From positions 620,001-684,000 of the forward strand of contig NZ_ML214297.1 of NCBI RefSeq assembly GCF_004698125.1: a DNA stretch of 64,000 nucleotides, read 5' to 3'. The notes beneath the pieces are model-generated. The model worked only from the letters and a program-made list of their open reading frames with translations. It searched no databases and had not been told where the DNA came from. This document shows positions 63,785 through 64,000 of this stretch, in pieces. The translations under genes and the position numbers were made by a program. This DNA is from Halosimplex halophilum. GTDB lineage: Archaea; Halobacteriota; Halobacteria; Halobacteriales; Haloarculaceae. Within the stretch, counting starts at the first letter, position 1. Each line of letters opens with the position of its first letter.

Positions 63785-64000
63785 TCACTCCGCCAGCGCG
63801 GCCGCCCGCTCGCGGAGTTCGTCGTCGAGGATCCGCCGGTGACACCGCTTGTCGTCGCCCTCGAAGCAGACGAGCGCGACCGACTCCCCGTCGGCGACCC
63901 GTTCGGCCAGCGCCGAGAGCGCCTCGGCGGCCGCCCCGTTCGCGAGGTGCTCGCGGTAGCGCGCCTCGAAGTCGACCTCGCCCCAGGCGGCGTTGTGGGC
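63785..64000 (-). CDS. DUF488-family protein, C-terminal part
   Basis: The frame is open at the right edge of the window and ends at the TGA complementary to 63785-63787; 71 residues are visible. The family motif at the C-terminus is VALVCFEGDDKRCHRRILDDEL, where 'l.C.E.d...CHR..i' is diagnostic of DUF488. The earlier ARYREHLANGAAAEAL fits too. The start is off the window. Function of the family is unknown. Confidence 0.88.
   Translation of the reverse strand, partial: AHNAAWGEVDFEARYREHLANGAAAEALSALAERVADGESVALVCFEGDDKRCHRRILDDELRERAAALAE

Overview
The window is a GC-rich archaeal chromosome segment, almost certainly from a haloarchaeon (class Halobacteria). The predicted proteins are strongly acidic. 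Third codon positions are nearly all G or C, which also creates long spurious ORFs on the opposite strand. Many genes have a TATA-like element 22-32 nt before the start codon and no Shine-Dalgarno, i.e. leaderless transcripts. Archaeal markers present are AglB, a proteasome alpha subunit, SBDS, two RNase P proteins (Rpp30 and Rpp14 types), an ATCase with a PyrI regulatory chain, an HTH_10 regulator and a halocyanin. The genus cannot be fixed from the sequence. No insertion sequence, prophage, CRISPR array or replication origin was seen; one tRNA gene, tRNA-Glu(CTC), is present.

Layout. 1-13.1 kb: a surface-glycan / N-glycosylation region with a sulfatase end, a DUF2304-GT2 glycosyltransferase, a polysaccharide deacetylase, a flippase-like membrane protein, an alkaline-phosphatase-superfamily enzyme, a GT4 enzyme, and an AglG-like GT2 divergent from the oligosaccharyltransferase aglB. 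13.3-19.1 kb: an unknown membrane protein, a membrane-tethered winged-helix protein, tRNA-Glu, DUF1810, a phosphoesterase and malic enzyme. 19.2-23.7 kb: two hydroxyacid-dehydrogenase-type oxidoreductases, an RraA-like aldolase, a sugar-phosphate isomerase/epimerase and an HTH_10 regulator with two palindromic sites in the divergent promoter; this looks like a sugar-acid module. 23.8-27.8 kb: pyrBI, manganese catalase, a 25-residue membrane microprotein, a TIM-barrel-like unknown and a Nudix hydrolase. 28.1-32.3 kb: an RNA-processing/proteasome/ribosome-maturation cluster (KOW-like protein, COG1325 RNA-binding protein, Rpp30, methyltransferase, Rpp14, PsmA, SBDS) without exosome core subunits. 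32.5-34.5 kb: small zinc-finger, SRPBCC, unknown and winged-helix genes. 34.5-35.0 kb: a non-coding stretch with direct repeats and two strong hairpins. 35.0-39.1 kb: an ABC-2 export operon whose first permease is fused to a PrsW-like intramembrane protease. 39.2-47.7 kb: aldo/keto reductase, a bacterial-PH membrane pair, an epimerase, a second ABC-2 exporter, a HAD phosphatase and a DJ-1 protein. 47.8-51.6 kb: a lipoprotein sugar dehydrogenase, MTH865, a DUF457 membrane protein, an AhpD-like protein and a DtxR-family regulator with a putative self-operator. 51.7-58.0 kb: a copper region with an Lrp-TRASH regulator, CopA ATPase and halocyanin. 58-64 kb: purD, aldehyde dehydrogenase, a DUF255 protein, a thioredoxin and a DUF488 fragment.

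The most unusual items are the ABC permease-PrsW protease fusion with its structured upstream non-coding region, the palindrome-flanked sugar-acid module, and the 25-residue membrane microprotein with a 12-bp palindrome immediately before its start. All family assignments come from motif recognition by eye; no database search was run.
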